From positions 1 to 7,745 of the forward strand of contig SLRE01000218.1 of assembly GCA_007131125.1 (NCBI GenBank): 7,745 nt of DNA, given 5' to 3'. Below the pieces are notes generated by a model. That model was not told the origin of the DNA. It saw only the letters and a list, made by a program, of their open reading frames with translations, and did no database searches. Below, piece after piece: positions 1 to 7,426 of this stretch. Origin of the DNA: Bacteroidales bacterium. Its GTDB lineage: Bacteria > Bacteroidota > Bacteroidia > Bacteroidales > UBA7960. The translations under genes were made by a program, and so were the position numbers. Every line of letters begins with the position of its first letter. Position 1 is the stretch's first letter.

Positions 1-2
1 AA

Positions 3-731
3 TATGAACAAGCCGGTGCAGGACAACAGGGTGGCTTTGACTGGTCGCAGTTTGGTGGTAGGGGCGGCAAAAGAACATACCAATACGAAGGCGACCTGGG
101 TGACATTTTCGGAGATGCCGGGAGCGGATTTTCCGATTTTTTCAATGCCTTTTTCGGGCAAATGGGAGGAATGAGCGGAAGGCGTTCTGACCCGTTTGCA
201 CGTCAGCGCAGCATGAAAGGCCAGGACCTTAGGGGCGATTTTGAGATTTCTCTGCAGGAAGCATTTCATGGCACCTCCCGGGTGTTGAATGTGAACGGCG
301 AAAAATTAAGAATTACCACCAAACCCGGGGCCTATACCGGTCAGGAATTGCGGATAAAAGGAAAAGGTCAGCCCGGCCGCCATCAGGGTGAAAGGGGCGA
401 TATTTACCTGAAAATTAAGGTGACACCCCATCCCCACTTCCAGCGCAAAGGAGACGACCTCTATACCGAAACCCGGGCAGACCTTTACACCGCCGTGCTT
501 GGAGGAAAAATCCAGGTGAATACGCTCAGTGGTAAAGTCAATGTACCGGTTCCTGCCGGAACCCAGAGCGGAAGCAACCTGAGACTTAAAGGGAAAGGAA
601 TGCCGGTATACGATAAGCCTGGAACCTATGGAGACCTCTATGTTAAGGTGAATGTTGTCATTCCAAAAAACCTTTCTGAGGAACAGAAAAAGCTGTTTGA
701 AAAGCTCAGAAAGCTGAGCGGGAAAAAATAA
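3..731 (+). CDS. cbpA: CbpA/DnaJ-like class B Hsp40 co-chaperone (5' partial)
   Basis: The reading frame is open from base 3 to the TAA at 729-731 and gives 242 residues. The N-terminal J-domain, which would contact DnaK, lies outside the window. Visible residues 1 to about 60 are rich in Gly and Phe (for example a DIFGDAGSGFSDFFNAFFG stretch), the G/F linker of Hsp40 proteins. From about residue 60 come the two substrate-binding beta-sandwich domains, with family signatures: SLQEAFHGTSR, GQELRIKGKGQP, GDIYLKIKVTPHPHFQRKGDDLY, LGGKIQVNTLSGKV and a second GSNLRLKGKGMP block. No CxxCxGxG zinc-finger repeats are present, so this is class B (CbpA/DnaJ2-like), not DnaJ itself. It probably delivers unfolded substrates to DnaK in the cytoplasm. 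No cbpM-like modulator gene follows; a terminator comes directly after the stop. The family call is firm, but the exact symbol is less certain without the J-domain. Confidence 0.88.
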   Translation, partial: YEQAGAGQQGGFDWSQFGGRGGKRTYQYEGDLGDIFGDAGSGFSDFFNAFFGQMGGMSGRRSDPFARQRSMKGQDLRGDFEISLQEAFHGTSRVLNVNGEKLRITTKPGAYTGQELRIKGKGQPGRHQGERGDIYLKIKVTPHPHFQRKGDDLYTETRADLYTAVLGGKIQVNTLSGKVNVPVPAGTQSGSNLRLKGKGMPVYDKPGTYGDLYVKVNVVIPKNLSEEQKKLFEKLRKLSGKK

Positions 732-749
732 TTGCCGGATATCTGGCAG

Positions 750-784
750 AAAAAACCCGGAACCGCTTTGGTTCCGGGTTTTTT
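750..784. terminator. Bidirectional rho-independent terminator between cbpA and lon
   Basis: An 11-base perfect inverted repeat, AACCCGGAACC (754-764) and GGTTCCGGGTT (770-780), encloses a 5-base loop. It is flanked by A's on the left and T's on the right, which extend the stem and give a U-tract in both directions. It starts 18 bases after the cbpA stop and ends 17 bases before the end of lon on the opposite strand, so it can end both convergent transcripts. Confidence 0.9.
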
Positions 785-801
785 ATTAAAATGGATCAAT
801 G

Positions 802-3216
802 CTATGAATAAATTATTTTTAAGGCGTCTTCAAAGGAATCCACGTAGTAAGGCCTGACTCCTTTTTTCAGGTGTTCGGGCAGATCTTCGAAATCTTTGCG
901 GTTTTCCGCGGGAAAGATCAGGTCATACACTTTTACCCGCTGGGCTGCGATGGTTTTTTCCCGGATTCCGCCAACCGGCAAAACTTTACCGGTAAGGGTC
1001 AATTCTCCGGTCATGGCTACTTTTTTCTTTACAGGCCTGCCCGTGGCAAGTGAATACAAAGCCAAAGCCATGGTAATTCCCGCAGAAGGACCGTCTTTTG
1101 GAGTGGCACCGGCCGGAACGTGCAAATGGATAAAATGCTCGTCAAAAAAGCCGTTTTTCTTTTTCTCCTTTAACATGTGAGCACGGATAAAGGAATAGGC
1201 AATCTCGGATGACTCCTGCATTACGTTACCCAGTTGCCCTGTTTGCTTTAACCCCGGGTTTTTGGCCTTAATTGCATTGGCTTCTATGTATAGAGTGGCA
1301 CCGCCCAAAGCCGTCCATGCCAGTCCAAGAGCTACTCCCGGTATGGCATTCTGATAAAGCTCCTCGGTTGAATACAAAGGTTTTCCAAGAAAATCCTTTA
1401 GGTTTTTCTTGCTGATATTCACCTTTTTTTGGCCTTTTTCGGACTGTATCAGGATGGATTTGCGCATGATTTTTTTCACCTGGTTTTCCACCCCTCTTAC
1501 ACCGGCCTCCCTGGCATAGCCGTCAATCAGCTCCTTCAATGCCGCATCGGTAATGTTCACTTCACTGGCTTTTAACCCGTGTTCCTTTCGCTGACGCGGA
1601 ATAAGGTAACGCTTGGCTATTTCCATTTTCTCGCTAAGGATATAGCCAGGCAACTTGATGACCTCCATGCGGTCCAGCAAAGCGCGGGGTATGGTATCCA
1701 GCTGATTGGCCGTGGTAACGAACAAAATATTCGACAGATCATAGCGCACATCCAGGTAATGATCCAGAAAGTCCTTATTTTGCTCCGGATCCAAAACTTC
1801 CAGCAGGGCCGCGGCAGGATCGCCCTGGTAGCTGACCCCGATTTTGTCGATCTCATCGAGCATGATCACCGGGTTTGAAGTACCGGTGCGTTTCAGGCTT
1901 TGGATGAGCTTGCCGGGCATGGCTCCAATATAGGTTCGGCGATGGCCCTTGATCTCTGCTTCGTCGCGCATCCCTCCTACAGAAAAGCGGTAAAATTTTC
2001 GCCCAAGTGCATCGGCAATGGACCTTCCCACGGAAGTTTTTCCTACCCCCGGAGGTCCTACAAGACAAATAATGGAGCCCGATACCTTACCACGCTTAAC
2101 AATGGTTCCGATAAATTCCAATATTCGCTGTTTTACATCCTCAAGTCCGTAATGGTCTTCATCGAGAATCTTACGGGCCCGGCTCAGCTCATGGTTTTCT
2201 TCGGTATAAATACCCCAGGGCAGATCTGTCAGCCAGGTGAGATATGCCCTGGCCACCTGGTATTCCGCCGAACCGCTTTCAAGGGTCTTGAGTTTTTCCA
2301 GTTCCTCCTTAACCACTTTGGAAACTTCCGGGGGCAACACCAGGTTTTTTATTTTTTTCTGTATGTTCTCTATTTCGGTGGATTTATCATCTTTTTCCAG
2401 CCCGAGTTCTTTTTTGATGACCTTTAGTTGTTCTCTCAGGAAAAACTCCCTTTGTTGCTTTGAAACCTTTTCCTCTATCTGCTTTTGAATATCCTGCTGC
2501 AACTGGCTTACTTCTATCTCCTCCTTTAGCAGCAGGAGCAATTTTTCACTGCGCTGAAAAAGGTCGGTTACTTCAAGCAGTTCCTGCAGTTTATGGCCAT
2601 CGGCGGTAAGAAATGAGGCCACCAGGTCCATCAGCAAACCCGGCTTATCCAATCCCACCTGGGAAAGGGCCAGGCGCATTTGTTCCTGAAACATGGGATT
2701 GAGCTGAATGAGCTCTTTTACCGAATTGATTACCGCCAGGGTATATGCTTTCAATTCATCGGAAGGAGCCTTCTTTTCCTCATATTCGTAGTTTACCTCC
2801 CAATAGGGAATTCTGTCTTTGCGTATTTTTTTCACATAATGAAAGCGGGTTAGCGCCTGTGCAAAGAAATTGATACTTTCCTCCGACTTATTCCCAACCT
2901 TTACGATCTTCAGCAGGGTCCCGGTGCGGTACAACCTTGACTCCAGGAATTCCTGTTCATTTTCCTCCTCAATAAGTGATACTCCGATAAAGCCCTTGTT
3001 ATTTTCCAGGGCATGTTCCACATATTTTACCAGTTCTTTATTGGCAAAAGCAAGCGGAAGGGTCAGTCCCGGGAAAACCGGACGATTCTCCAAAGGCAAC
3101 ACGGGAATACTATCCGGGTATATTTCGGATACCAAAACCAGTCCGGGGTTTTGAGGATTACTGGGGTCTTGGGGACCAGCAGGCCCGCCGGTATTCTGAT
3201 TATTCTGATTTGTCAT
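802..3216 (-). CDS. lon: ATP-dependent protease Lon (LonA type)
   Basis: Encodes 804 residues, a normal length for LonA, the soluble AAA+ serine protease that degrades misfolded and regulatory proteins. Order of domains: a 25-residue N/Q/P/G-rich head, LON substrate-recognition domain (about 38-235), charged coiled coil (about 225-290), AAA+ ATPase (about 345-590) and protease domain (about 615-804). Visible motifs are Walker A GPPGVGKT (387-394), Walker B VIMLDEID (450-457), sensor-1 Asn504 in TTAN, a putative arginine finger Arg516 in LLDRMEVI and sensor-2 Arg574 in AGVRG. The Ser-Lys dyad is Ser711 (KDGPSAG) and Lys754 (IREKTIAAQR), 43 residues apart as in E. coli Lon (S679/K722). The start is supported by AAGGA eight bases upstream of the ATG. 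All key residues are present, so it should be active. The thioredoxin gene lies 76 bases upstream on the same strand, and cbpA converges from the other side. Confidence 0.97.
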   Translation of the reverse strand: MTNQNNQNTGGPAGPQDPSNPQNPGLVLVSEIYPDSIPVLPLENRPVFPGLTLPLAFANKELVKYVEHALENNKGFIGVSLIEEENEQEFLESRLYRTGTLLKIVKVGNKSEESINFFAQALTRFHYVKKIRKDRIPYWEVNYEYEEKKAPSDELKAYTLAVINSVKELIQLNPMFQEQMRLALSQVGLDKPGLLMDLVASFLTADGHKLQELLEVTDLFQRSEKLLLLLKEEIEVSQLQQDIQKQIEEKVSKQQREFFLREQLKVIKKELGLEKDDKSTEIENIQKKIKNLVLPPEVSKVVKEELEKLKTLESGSAEYQVARAYLTWLTDLPWGIYTEENHELSRARKILDEDHYGLEDVKQRILEFIGTIVKRGKVSGSIICLVGPPGVGKTSVGRSIADALGRKFYRFSVGGMRDEAEIKGHRRTYIGAMPGKLIQSLKRTGTSNPVIMLDEIDKIGVSYQGDPAAALLEVLDPEQNKDFLDHYLDVRYDLSNILFVTTANQLDTIPRALLDRMEVIKLPGYILSEKMEIAKRYLIPRQRKEHGLKASEVNITDAALKELIDGYAREAGVRGVENQVKKIMRKSILIQSEKGQKKVNISKKNLKDFLGKPLYSTEELYQNAIPGVALGLAWTALGGATLYIEANAIKAKNPGLKQTGQLGNVMQESSEIAYSFIRAHMLKEKKKNGFFDEHFIHLHVPAGATPKDGPSAGITMALALYSLATGRPVKKKVAMTGELTLTGKVLPVGGIREKTIAAQRVKVYDLIFPAENRKDFEDLPEHLKKGVRPYYVDSFEDALKIIYS

Positions 3217-3292
3217 AATATATTTCCTTATTTTCTTTACAATCCCGAGGGAACTAATTACATGAATTTTTTCACATGTGTTTTCAGCTCCT

Positions 3293-3592
3293 TCAGGAAT
3301 GAGAGTTGATAATGGAAATCAACTGTGATTTGTTTTGCACACCCGATTGCCTCCATAACATCTGCCCCTTCCTGAACAAAGCCAGGGTAGGTACTCCTTG
3401 TATTTCATACCTTTTGGCTATGCCTGGATTTTTGTCCACATCAATTTTAATAACTTTAACCTTATCTTTTAATTCCCTTGCAACATTCTGGATTATAGGA
3501 GCCTGCACCTGGCAAGGCTGGCACCAGTCGGCATAAAAGTCTACCAACACAGGTTTATCAGTATTGATGATTGAATCAAAGTTTCCTCTCAT
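3293..3592 (-). CDS. Thioredoxin with WCQPC active site
   Basis: A 99-residue single-domain thioredoxin, a cytoplasmic disulfide reductase. Seen in the sequence: active site WCQPC with Cys24 and Cys27, buried Asp18 in VDFY, cis-Pro68 in GVPTL, and the IDVDKNPGIAKRYEIQGVPT block found across the family. I chose the ATG at 3592 over the in-frame ATG at 3637, because the extra 15 residues (rich in Lys, no fold match) would precede the first beta strand, and a purine-rich AAGAAG stretch precedes the inner start. The N-terminus is a few residues shorter than E. coli TrxA. The Gly of the canonical WCGPC is replaced by Gln and the first Trp of the family's WAxWC pattern by Tyr, which may shift redox potential or partner choice. 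No signal peptide is seen. It sits 76 bases upstream of lon on the same strand and may be cotranscribed with it; no terminator is visible between them. Confidence 0.93.
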   Translation of the reverse strand: MRGNFDSIINTDKPVLVDFYADWCQPCQVQAPIIQNVARELKDKVKVIKIDVDKNPGIAKRYEIQGVPTLALFRKGQMLWRQSGVQNKSQLISIINSHS

Positions 3593-3801
3593 AATTATCT
3601 TCTTTTTTTCGGGATAAAATCCCAAACCATATGCCAATTAATGGCTCTATTTTTTTAACGGCTTTTCAAGACTCTGACAATCATAAAACTATGGACTCAC
3701 CTCATTGGTTTACTAACAAAAGCTTTGAAACCAAAAAGCCAAACTGGCATAAGGAAAGGATTTTTCAGGACATATTGACAGAAAGTAAAAGAAGTCTTTA
3801 T
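3593..3801. other. Intergenic gap, no supported gene
   Basis: These 209 bases separate two minus-strand genes. I see no RNA gene, convincing terminator or clear promoter. A short inverted repeat GGGAT-AAA-ATCCC lies at 3611-3623, upstream of the thioredoxin start. An open plus-strand frame (3631-3852, 73 codons) runs across most of it, but it resembles no family I know and overlaps the end of the membrane protein gene, so I do not call it. Confidence 0.5.
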
Positions 3802-4800
3802 CTATATCCAAAAAGGATTAAAAACGCCTTTGCCACGAATAAGGTTCAGTAAAGTCAGAATAAGGTAAGAAGCGGCAAAATAAATTGCGCTGATAACGGC
3901 AGAATATGCCAGAAGGGCCCCCACAAATCCAAGGATGCGGTTGAGATGAAGGCTGTACTGCTCCGGCTTAAGGTATTGCCACCAGGAGCCGAAGGTTTTA
4001 CTGAATCCGGAAAATTCCAGACCATGAATGAGCAGATTGTAAACCAGGAAAACCAAAAATATGGTAAGCAGGCCATGCCCGGCATTTTTAATGTCGGAAA
4101 GACTAAGGGCCATGTGTGAGGCCACACTCAAAGACAAGTAAAGAAAAACCCAGAAACGGGGCTCCGAAAGGTTTTCCTTTTGAAAAACCCCCGAAATAGC
4201 CTGAAGGCTTATTTCCCAGAAACCTGAAACAACAGCCGGGATATTGGCTGCGGCATCAACCGGCCAGTAATCTGTTTCCGAAACAAAAGAAATACCGCTT
4301 GCCACTTCAGGAAGCAATAAGAATAAAATGGCCGATAAAACTGCAGCCCCAAAAATTATGGGTCCCACCCCAATAAAAAAATTGCCGGTTTTCTGATAAA
4401 GGCTTGATGCATTATACGAATGACGAACGTACCCCAGGGTTCCGTCCCGGGAGTTGAAAGTAAAAAACCTGACCTTACGGATTTTATGGCCAAACAGCAG
4501 ACAAAACAAAGCATGCCCTGCTTCATGCACCGGCACCCCTATCCAGCCGGTAATTCCTACATCAACCTTATGGCCTGCAGACTTTAAAAAAGATATACGG
4601 GTGATGCGGGATAAAAAATTCAATATTATCCCAAAAATCAAAATTAAGCCAAACAACCAGAACAACTGTTGAATGGTATGGAGGAATACCAGGATGAGAA
4701 AATCAAAAAAGTTGCCGGCAGAAGTCATCTCCCTGAATATTTTCCTGAAAAGTAAAATAAATTTTCCTTTTGACCTGTTTTTTTCTGGAGAGCTTTTCAT
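3802..4800 (-). CDS. Polytopic membrane protein with HEAGH motif, M50-like putative metalloprotease
   Basis: Encodes 332 residues from the ATG at 4800. A hydrophobic segment near 32-62 precedes an amphipathic helix carrying HEAGH (His92, Glu93, His96) in the context GWIGVPVHEAGHALFCLLFG. Further hydrophobic segments lie near 139-163, 215-232, 242-260 and 288-320. HExxH within a hydrophobic helix, followed by a GVGPII stretch (144-149) and a later Asp (Asp236 in SLSDIKNAG), recalls site-2-type zinc proteases, where the Asp is the third zinc ligand; the Asp assignment here is inference. An in-frame ATG at 4875 is possible, but it would place the gene start within the promoter motif of the divergent operon. 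The ATG at 4800 has AGGG six bases upstream. A further in-frame ATG at 4728 would also keep the protease core. Substrate is unknown. It is divergent from the lipoprotein-sigma-anti-sigma operon, so cleavage of the anti-sigma factor is a possible but untested role. Confidence 0.72.
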   Translation of the reverse strand: MKSSPEKNRSKGKFILLFRKIFREMTSAGNFFDFLILVFLHTIQQLFWLFGLILIFGIILNFLSRITRISFLKSAGHKVDVGITGWIGVPVHEAGHALFCLLFGHKIRKVRFFTFNSRDGTLGYVRHSYNASSLYQKTGNFFIGVGPIIFGAAVLSAILFLLLPEVASGISFVSETDYWPVDAAANIPAVVSGFWEISLQAISGVFQKENLSEPRFWVFLYLSLSVASHMALSLSDIKNAGHGLLTIFLVFLVYNLLIHGLEFSGFSKTFGSWWQYLKPEQYSLHLNRILGFVGALLAYSAVISAIYFAASYLILTLLNLIRGKGVFNPFWI

Positions 4801-4857
4801 TGAAAACCCTGTGTACAGAAAATATTTCAAATTAAATTTGTAAATGCTTGATTTCGG

Positions 4858-4887
4858 TTTCCAACCTTTTTGCATCAGTTGCCGTCT
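4858..4887 (+). promoter_or_regulatory. Putative ECF sigma-factor promoter, copy 1 (autoregulatory)
   Basis: TTTCCAACC (4858-4866), then 15 bases, then CCGTCT (4882-4887). The same two blocks at the same spacing occur at 7427-7456 and nowhere else that I could find in the window. The AAC-N17-CGTC layout resembles the -35/-10 elements of many ECF sigma factors. It lies 63 bases ahead of the first gene of the sigma operon, implying a leader of roughly 55 bases. An operator for another regulator would look the same. Confidence 0.62.
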
Positions 4888-4950
4888 GTATTAGTAAAGG
4901 GCTGGAAAGGACCTTATAAAAGGAATAAGCATCATATAAAACACGAAATT

Positions 4951-5703
4951 ATGATCCCCCGGAAAAATAACCTCCATCTTTCCCTGGGATGCCTGACGGC
5001 ATTTCTGTTTGTGTTTGCGGCATGCACCAAAGATGAACTTACCCTTCCGACAAGGGTTAGTTTTGAGTTTGTAATCAATGAACACCAATCCTCTGAAGAA
5101 ACCCAGGGAAACAAAAGCACCAATCAGTCACAGTGGTTCCAACCCGGGAGTTTTAAAGTAGACCAGGGGTTGTTGGTGGTGGAAGCCATTGAATTTGACG
5201 GCAGGAGGCAGCAGGGAAAAGAGGTTTTTTTCCGGTCAGACTTTTCAGAGCCTCTGCTGGCCAACCTTGGCGGGCCTTCTGAAAGCAAACAGGTAAATTT
5301 TGACATTCCGCAGGGAGAATACAACCGGATTGACATGTATTTTTTTCTGGGCACTGACGACCTGATGCCTCTGGTTCTGGAAGGTACTTTTACCAGACCG
5401 GGAAGCCATGGAGAATTCCCGATAAAATTTGAATACCGCTTTCGTGAAGAAATCCAGGTTCGGGCCAGGGCCCGGCACGGTCAGCAGAATATTGTTCTGC
5501 AAAAAGACACCCCTGCCAATGCAGAGGTAATTATGGATGCCGAATTCCTGTTCAGGTTTATCAATTTCGGCCTGCTTATGAATGCCGAAACCACCACAAT
5601 AGGCGGGCAGGAAACCATCCTGATCAATGAAAACATTAACAGCAATATATTTAACATCCTGGCAAACAGGATACCCAACTCCATGGCAGTAGTTTTTGAT
5701 TAA
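4951..5703 (+). CDS. Putative surface lipoprotein, first gene of the sigma operon
   Basis: Encodes 250 residues of no family I can name with confidence. Residues 1-24 form a lipoprotein signal peptide: a basic start, a hydrophobic run and the lipobox FAAC with Cys25. Cys is followed by TKDE, a Lys/acidic stretch like the lipoprotein export signal that sends Bacteroidota lipoproteins to the cell surface. The mature part looks beta-rich. It contains a block DIPQGEYNRIDMYFFL (118-133) similar in style to the 'IPAGxY..I' stretch of DUF4382 and related Bacteroidota lipoproteins, so it may be a distant relative of the lipoprotein at 7516. The ATG at 4951 was chosen because it gives a proper signal peptide; the in-frame ATG at 4870 would lie inside the promoter motif and add 27 non-hydrophobic residues. 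The sigma factor gene begins six bases after its stop, so the two are surely cotranscribed. It may be an effector or sensor partner of the sigma system. Confidence 0.82.
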   Translation: MIPRKNNLHLSLGCLTAFLFVFAACTKDELTLPTRVSFEFVINEHQSSEETQGNKSTNQSQWFQPGSFKVDQGLLVVEAIEFDGRRQQGKEVFFRSDFSEPLLANLGGPSESKQVNFDIPQGEYNRIDMYFFLGTDDLMPLVLEGTFTRPGSHGEFPIKFEYRFREEIQVRARARHGQQNIVLQKDTPANAEVIMDAEFLFRFINFGLLMNAETTTIGGQETILINENINSNIFNILANRIPNSMAVVFD

Positions 5704-5709
5704 TGTTGA

Positions 5710-6255
5710 ATGAAGGTTGACCTTTTTTCTGAGGAAGAAGTTATTAGCGGGTGTAAAAAAGGCGAACGGCGATACCAGGAAATCCTTTATCGCCGCTTTG
5801 CAAGAAAAATGTATGCCCTGTGTCTGAGCTATGCAGGGAACAGAGGGTTTGCACAGGATATTTTGCAGGAAGCGTTTATCAAAGTCTTTAAAAATATTGC
5901 CCAATATCAACAGAAAGGTTCATTGGAAGGCTGGATAAGGAGGATCGTAACCAACACGGCCATTGATATGCTTAGGCAAAACCATAAAATAGAAAGTTAT
6001 ATTGAAGAGGAGCCATTACATACGGAAAATGCTTCAGAAAATGAGGCACTGGACCACCTTGGCAGCGATGAAATACTAGCGCAGGTGGCCCGCCTGCCCG
6101 AAGGTGCCAGGGTGATCTTTAACCTTTATGCCATGGAAGGTTACACACATAAAGAGATTGCACAGCGATTAAAAATTTCAACCGGCACCTCCAAGTCTCA
6201 GTTTAACCGGGCCAGGCAATTATTGCAGAATTATCTTACAGAAATAAATACATGA
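5710..6255 (+). CDS. ECF-type RNA polymerase sigma factor
   Basis: Encodes 181 residues, a typical ECF length, with only sigma regions 2 and 4. Region 2 spans about 23-91, with the core-binding helix QDILQEAFIKVFKNI (49-63) and the -10 recognition segment SLEGWIRRIVTNTAIDMLRQ (71-90). An acidic linker (about 96-120) joins it to region 4 (about 124-175), with the helix-turn-helix GYTHKEIAQRLKISTGTSKSQ (144-164) and the following NRARQLL helix that reads the -35 element. No extra C-terminal domain is present. It is the second gene of the operon: six bases after the lipoprotein stop and three bases before the anti-sigma start. That order, and the likely target sites at 4858 and 7427, suggest it transcribes its own operon and the downstream DUF4382 lipoprotein once released by the anti-sigma factor. 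Confidence 0.95.
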   Translation: MKVDLFSEEEVISGCKKGERRYQEILYRRFARKMYALCLSYAGNRGFAQDILQEAFIKVFKNIAQYQQKGSLEGWIRRIVTNTAIDMLRQNHKIESYIEEEPLHTENASENEALDHLGSDEILAQVARLPEGARVIFNLYAMEGYTHKEIAQRLKISTGTSKSQFNRARQLLQNYLTEINT

Positions 6256-6258
6256 GCA

Positions 6259-7422
6259 ATGAACCGCTTTAACCAATGGTACAAATCCAAAATTGAATCC
6301 CATCCGGAGGATCCCCCTGAAAAAGTGTGGGATTCCATTCAGGATGAGCTGGATGTGGACCAGGTTTGGCACAGGCTTGAAGCTAATTTGGAGGGCAGGA
6401 AAAGGAAAAAAGCCTTGCTCGTTTTCTCAATGGCAGCTTCCCTGGCATTGTTAATTGCCATTGGCAGCATTTTTTATTTCACCCGGGAGCCGCAACCGGA
6501 AATTGCCACCCTGGATACCAGCCCACCTGCTGAGCCCGAAACACCCGAGTCCCGAATGCCCGGCCAACCTGCCGACGAAAGCATTGCAAAAAAGCTCCAG
6601 CCTATTGAAGGAGTGCTTGCTTTATCAGAAAAAAAACATCCTTCTTCTGAAGAGATCCGGGGGGCTATGGTTGAGTCAACCGGTTTGACCCTGCCCAGTC
6701 TGGAAGCCCCGGAGAGTAAAGCAACTGGACCTTTACCGGCAGAAATAATTTCCAGGGATAGCTTTTCAAAAGAAATAGCCCAAAAAACATTGATTGCAGA
6801 AATACTGGAGCCGCAGACGAAAAGAAAGGAGTTTTTTATCGGGGCTACAGGACAGCTCGCCAATACATGGATGCTTAACCAAAAAACAATACAGGGACTG
6901 AATCCGGAGGAACTAACCCATACCAATCTTTCTTTCGGAAAAAATTTTGGCATACTTGCCGGTACCCGCATCAATGAAAGAATGATCCTGCAAGGGGAGT
7001 TTTTCTTCCTCAGCCAGAAAAGACAAAGCTACAATGAATACCTGGGCGGGCAATTCGTTTCATCCAACCTGGAACTGGATTATTCTACCCTGACTCTGCT
7101 TTTTAAATACCAAATTGCAGAAAATTCACCCCATTATCTTGCAGGGGGGATTTACGGCAGTTCCTTAAAAAATGCTGTGCAAAAAATCGAAAGTGAGCTC
7201 ACAGACGTGCGCAATGAATACAACTCGCTGGATTATGGATTGGTTGCGGGCTACGAATACCAATTTCCCATTGCCGGCAACTGGAACCTTGGTGCAGGTT
7301 TGTTTTTCCGGTATGGTTTGAAAAATATTTTTTCCGGTAACGAAATGATTCCGGATTACCTGAACCGCACACAGAATGCAGCCTTTAATGCTTCTTTTTC
7401 ACTAAACTATGCAATTTTTTAA
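6259..7422 (+). CDS. Dual membrane-spanning anti-sigma factor: anti-sigma head, TM helix, linker, outer-membrane beta-barrel
   Basis: Encodes 387 residues. Residues 1-50 are cytoplasmic and helical, with the PPEKVWDSIQDEL...VWHRLEANLE pattern common in Bacteroidota anti-sigma proteins, ending in a basic RKRKK stop. One membrane helix follows (about 52-74). Residues 75-189 are Pro/Glu/Ser-rich and look disordered. Residues 190-387 alternate as amphipathic beta strands, about eight (starting near 192, 227, 241, 270, 291, 323, 341 and 373), and end in NYAIF with a terminal Phe, the usual signal for outer-membrane barrel assembly. There is no cleavable signal peptide. The natural reading is a protein fixed in the inner membrane by its helix and in the outer membrane by its barrel, holding the sigma factor encoded three bases upstream. 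This matches the Dma architecture described in Bacteroides thetaiotaomicron, linked there to outer-membrane vesiculation. A simple annotation as 'outer-membrane beta-barrel protein' would miss the regulatory head. Confidence 0.85.
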   Translation: MNRFNQWYKSKIESHPEDPPEKVWDSIQDELDVDQVWHRLEANLEGRKRKKALLVFSMAASLALLIAIGSIFYFTREPQPEIATLDTSPPAEPETPESRMPGQPADESIAKKLQPIEGVLALSEKKHPSSEEIRGAMVESTGLTLPSLEAPESKATGPLPAEIISRDSFSKEIAQKTLIAEILEPQTKRKEFFIGATGQLANTWMLNQKTIQGLNPEELTHTNLSFGKNFGILAGTRINERMILQGEFFFLSQKRQSYNEYLGGQFVSSNLELDYSTLTLLFKYQIAENSPHYLAGGIYGSSLKNAVQKIESELTDVRNEYNSLDYGLVAGYEYQFPIAGNWNLGAGLFFRYGLKNIFSGNEMIPDYLNRTQNAAFNASFSLNYAIF

Positions 7423-7426
7423 ATGC

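Noticed and set aside
1091..1096. Extra CCGTCT inside lon
   Set aside because: No AACC block lies 15 bases upstream and it is within coding sequence, so it is not a third copy of the promoter motif.
1900..2427. Plus-strand open frame of 175 codons inside lon
   Set aside because: Antisense shadow of the conserved AAA+ and coiled-coil region of lon; its translation shows no domain.
3593..3637. Longer start for the thioredoxin (ATG at 3637)
   Set aside because: The extra 15 residues fall outside the thioredoxin fold and are not a signal peptide; the inner ATG has a purine-rich stretch upstream.
3593..3650. Possible Bacteroidota housekeeping promoter (TAnnTTTG-like) for the thioredoxin gene on the minus strand
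   Set aside because: The closest match, TATGGTTTG, has the wrong internal spacing, and no TTTG lies at the expected upstream distance.
3631..3852. Plus-strand open frame of 73 codons between the thioredoxin and the membrane protein genes
   Set aside because: No recognisable family, no signal peptide or clear ribosome site, and its 3' end overlaps the end of the well-supported membrane protein gene on the other strand.
4801..4875. Longer start for the HEAGH membrane protein (ATG at 4875)
   Set aside because: The added 25 residues show no domain, and the start would lie within the promoter motif of the divergent operon; not fully excluded.
4870..4950. Longer start for the first lipoprotein (ATG at 4870)
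   Set aside because: It would bury the signal peptide behind 27 polar residues and begin inside the bipartite promoter motif; the ATG at 4951 gives a proper lipoprotein signal.
5245..5910. Minus-strand open frame of 221 codons across the lipoprotein and sigma genes
   Set aside because: Antisense to two convincing genes and spans their junction; composition is shadow-like.
6474..6974. Minus-strand open frame of 166 codons within the anti-sigma gene
   Set aside because: Antisense shadow of the low-complexity linker; Ser/Gly-rich translation without a domain.
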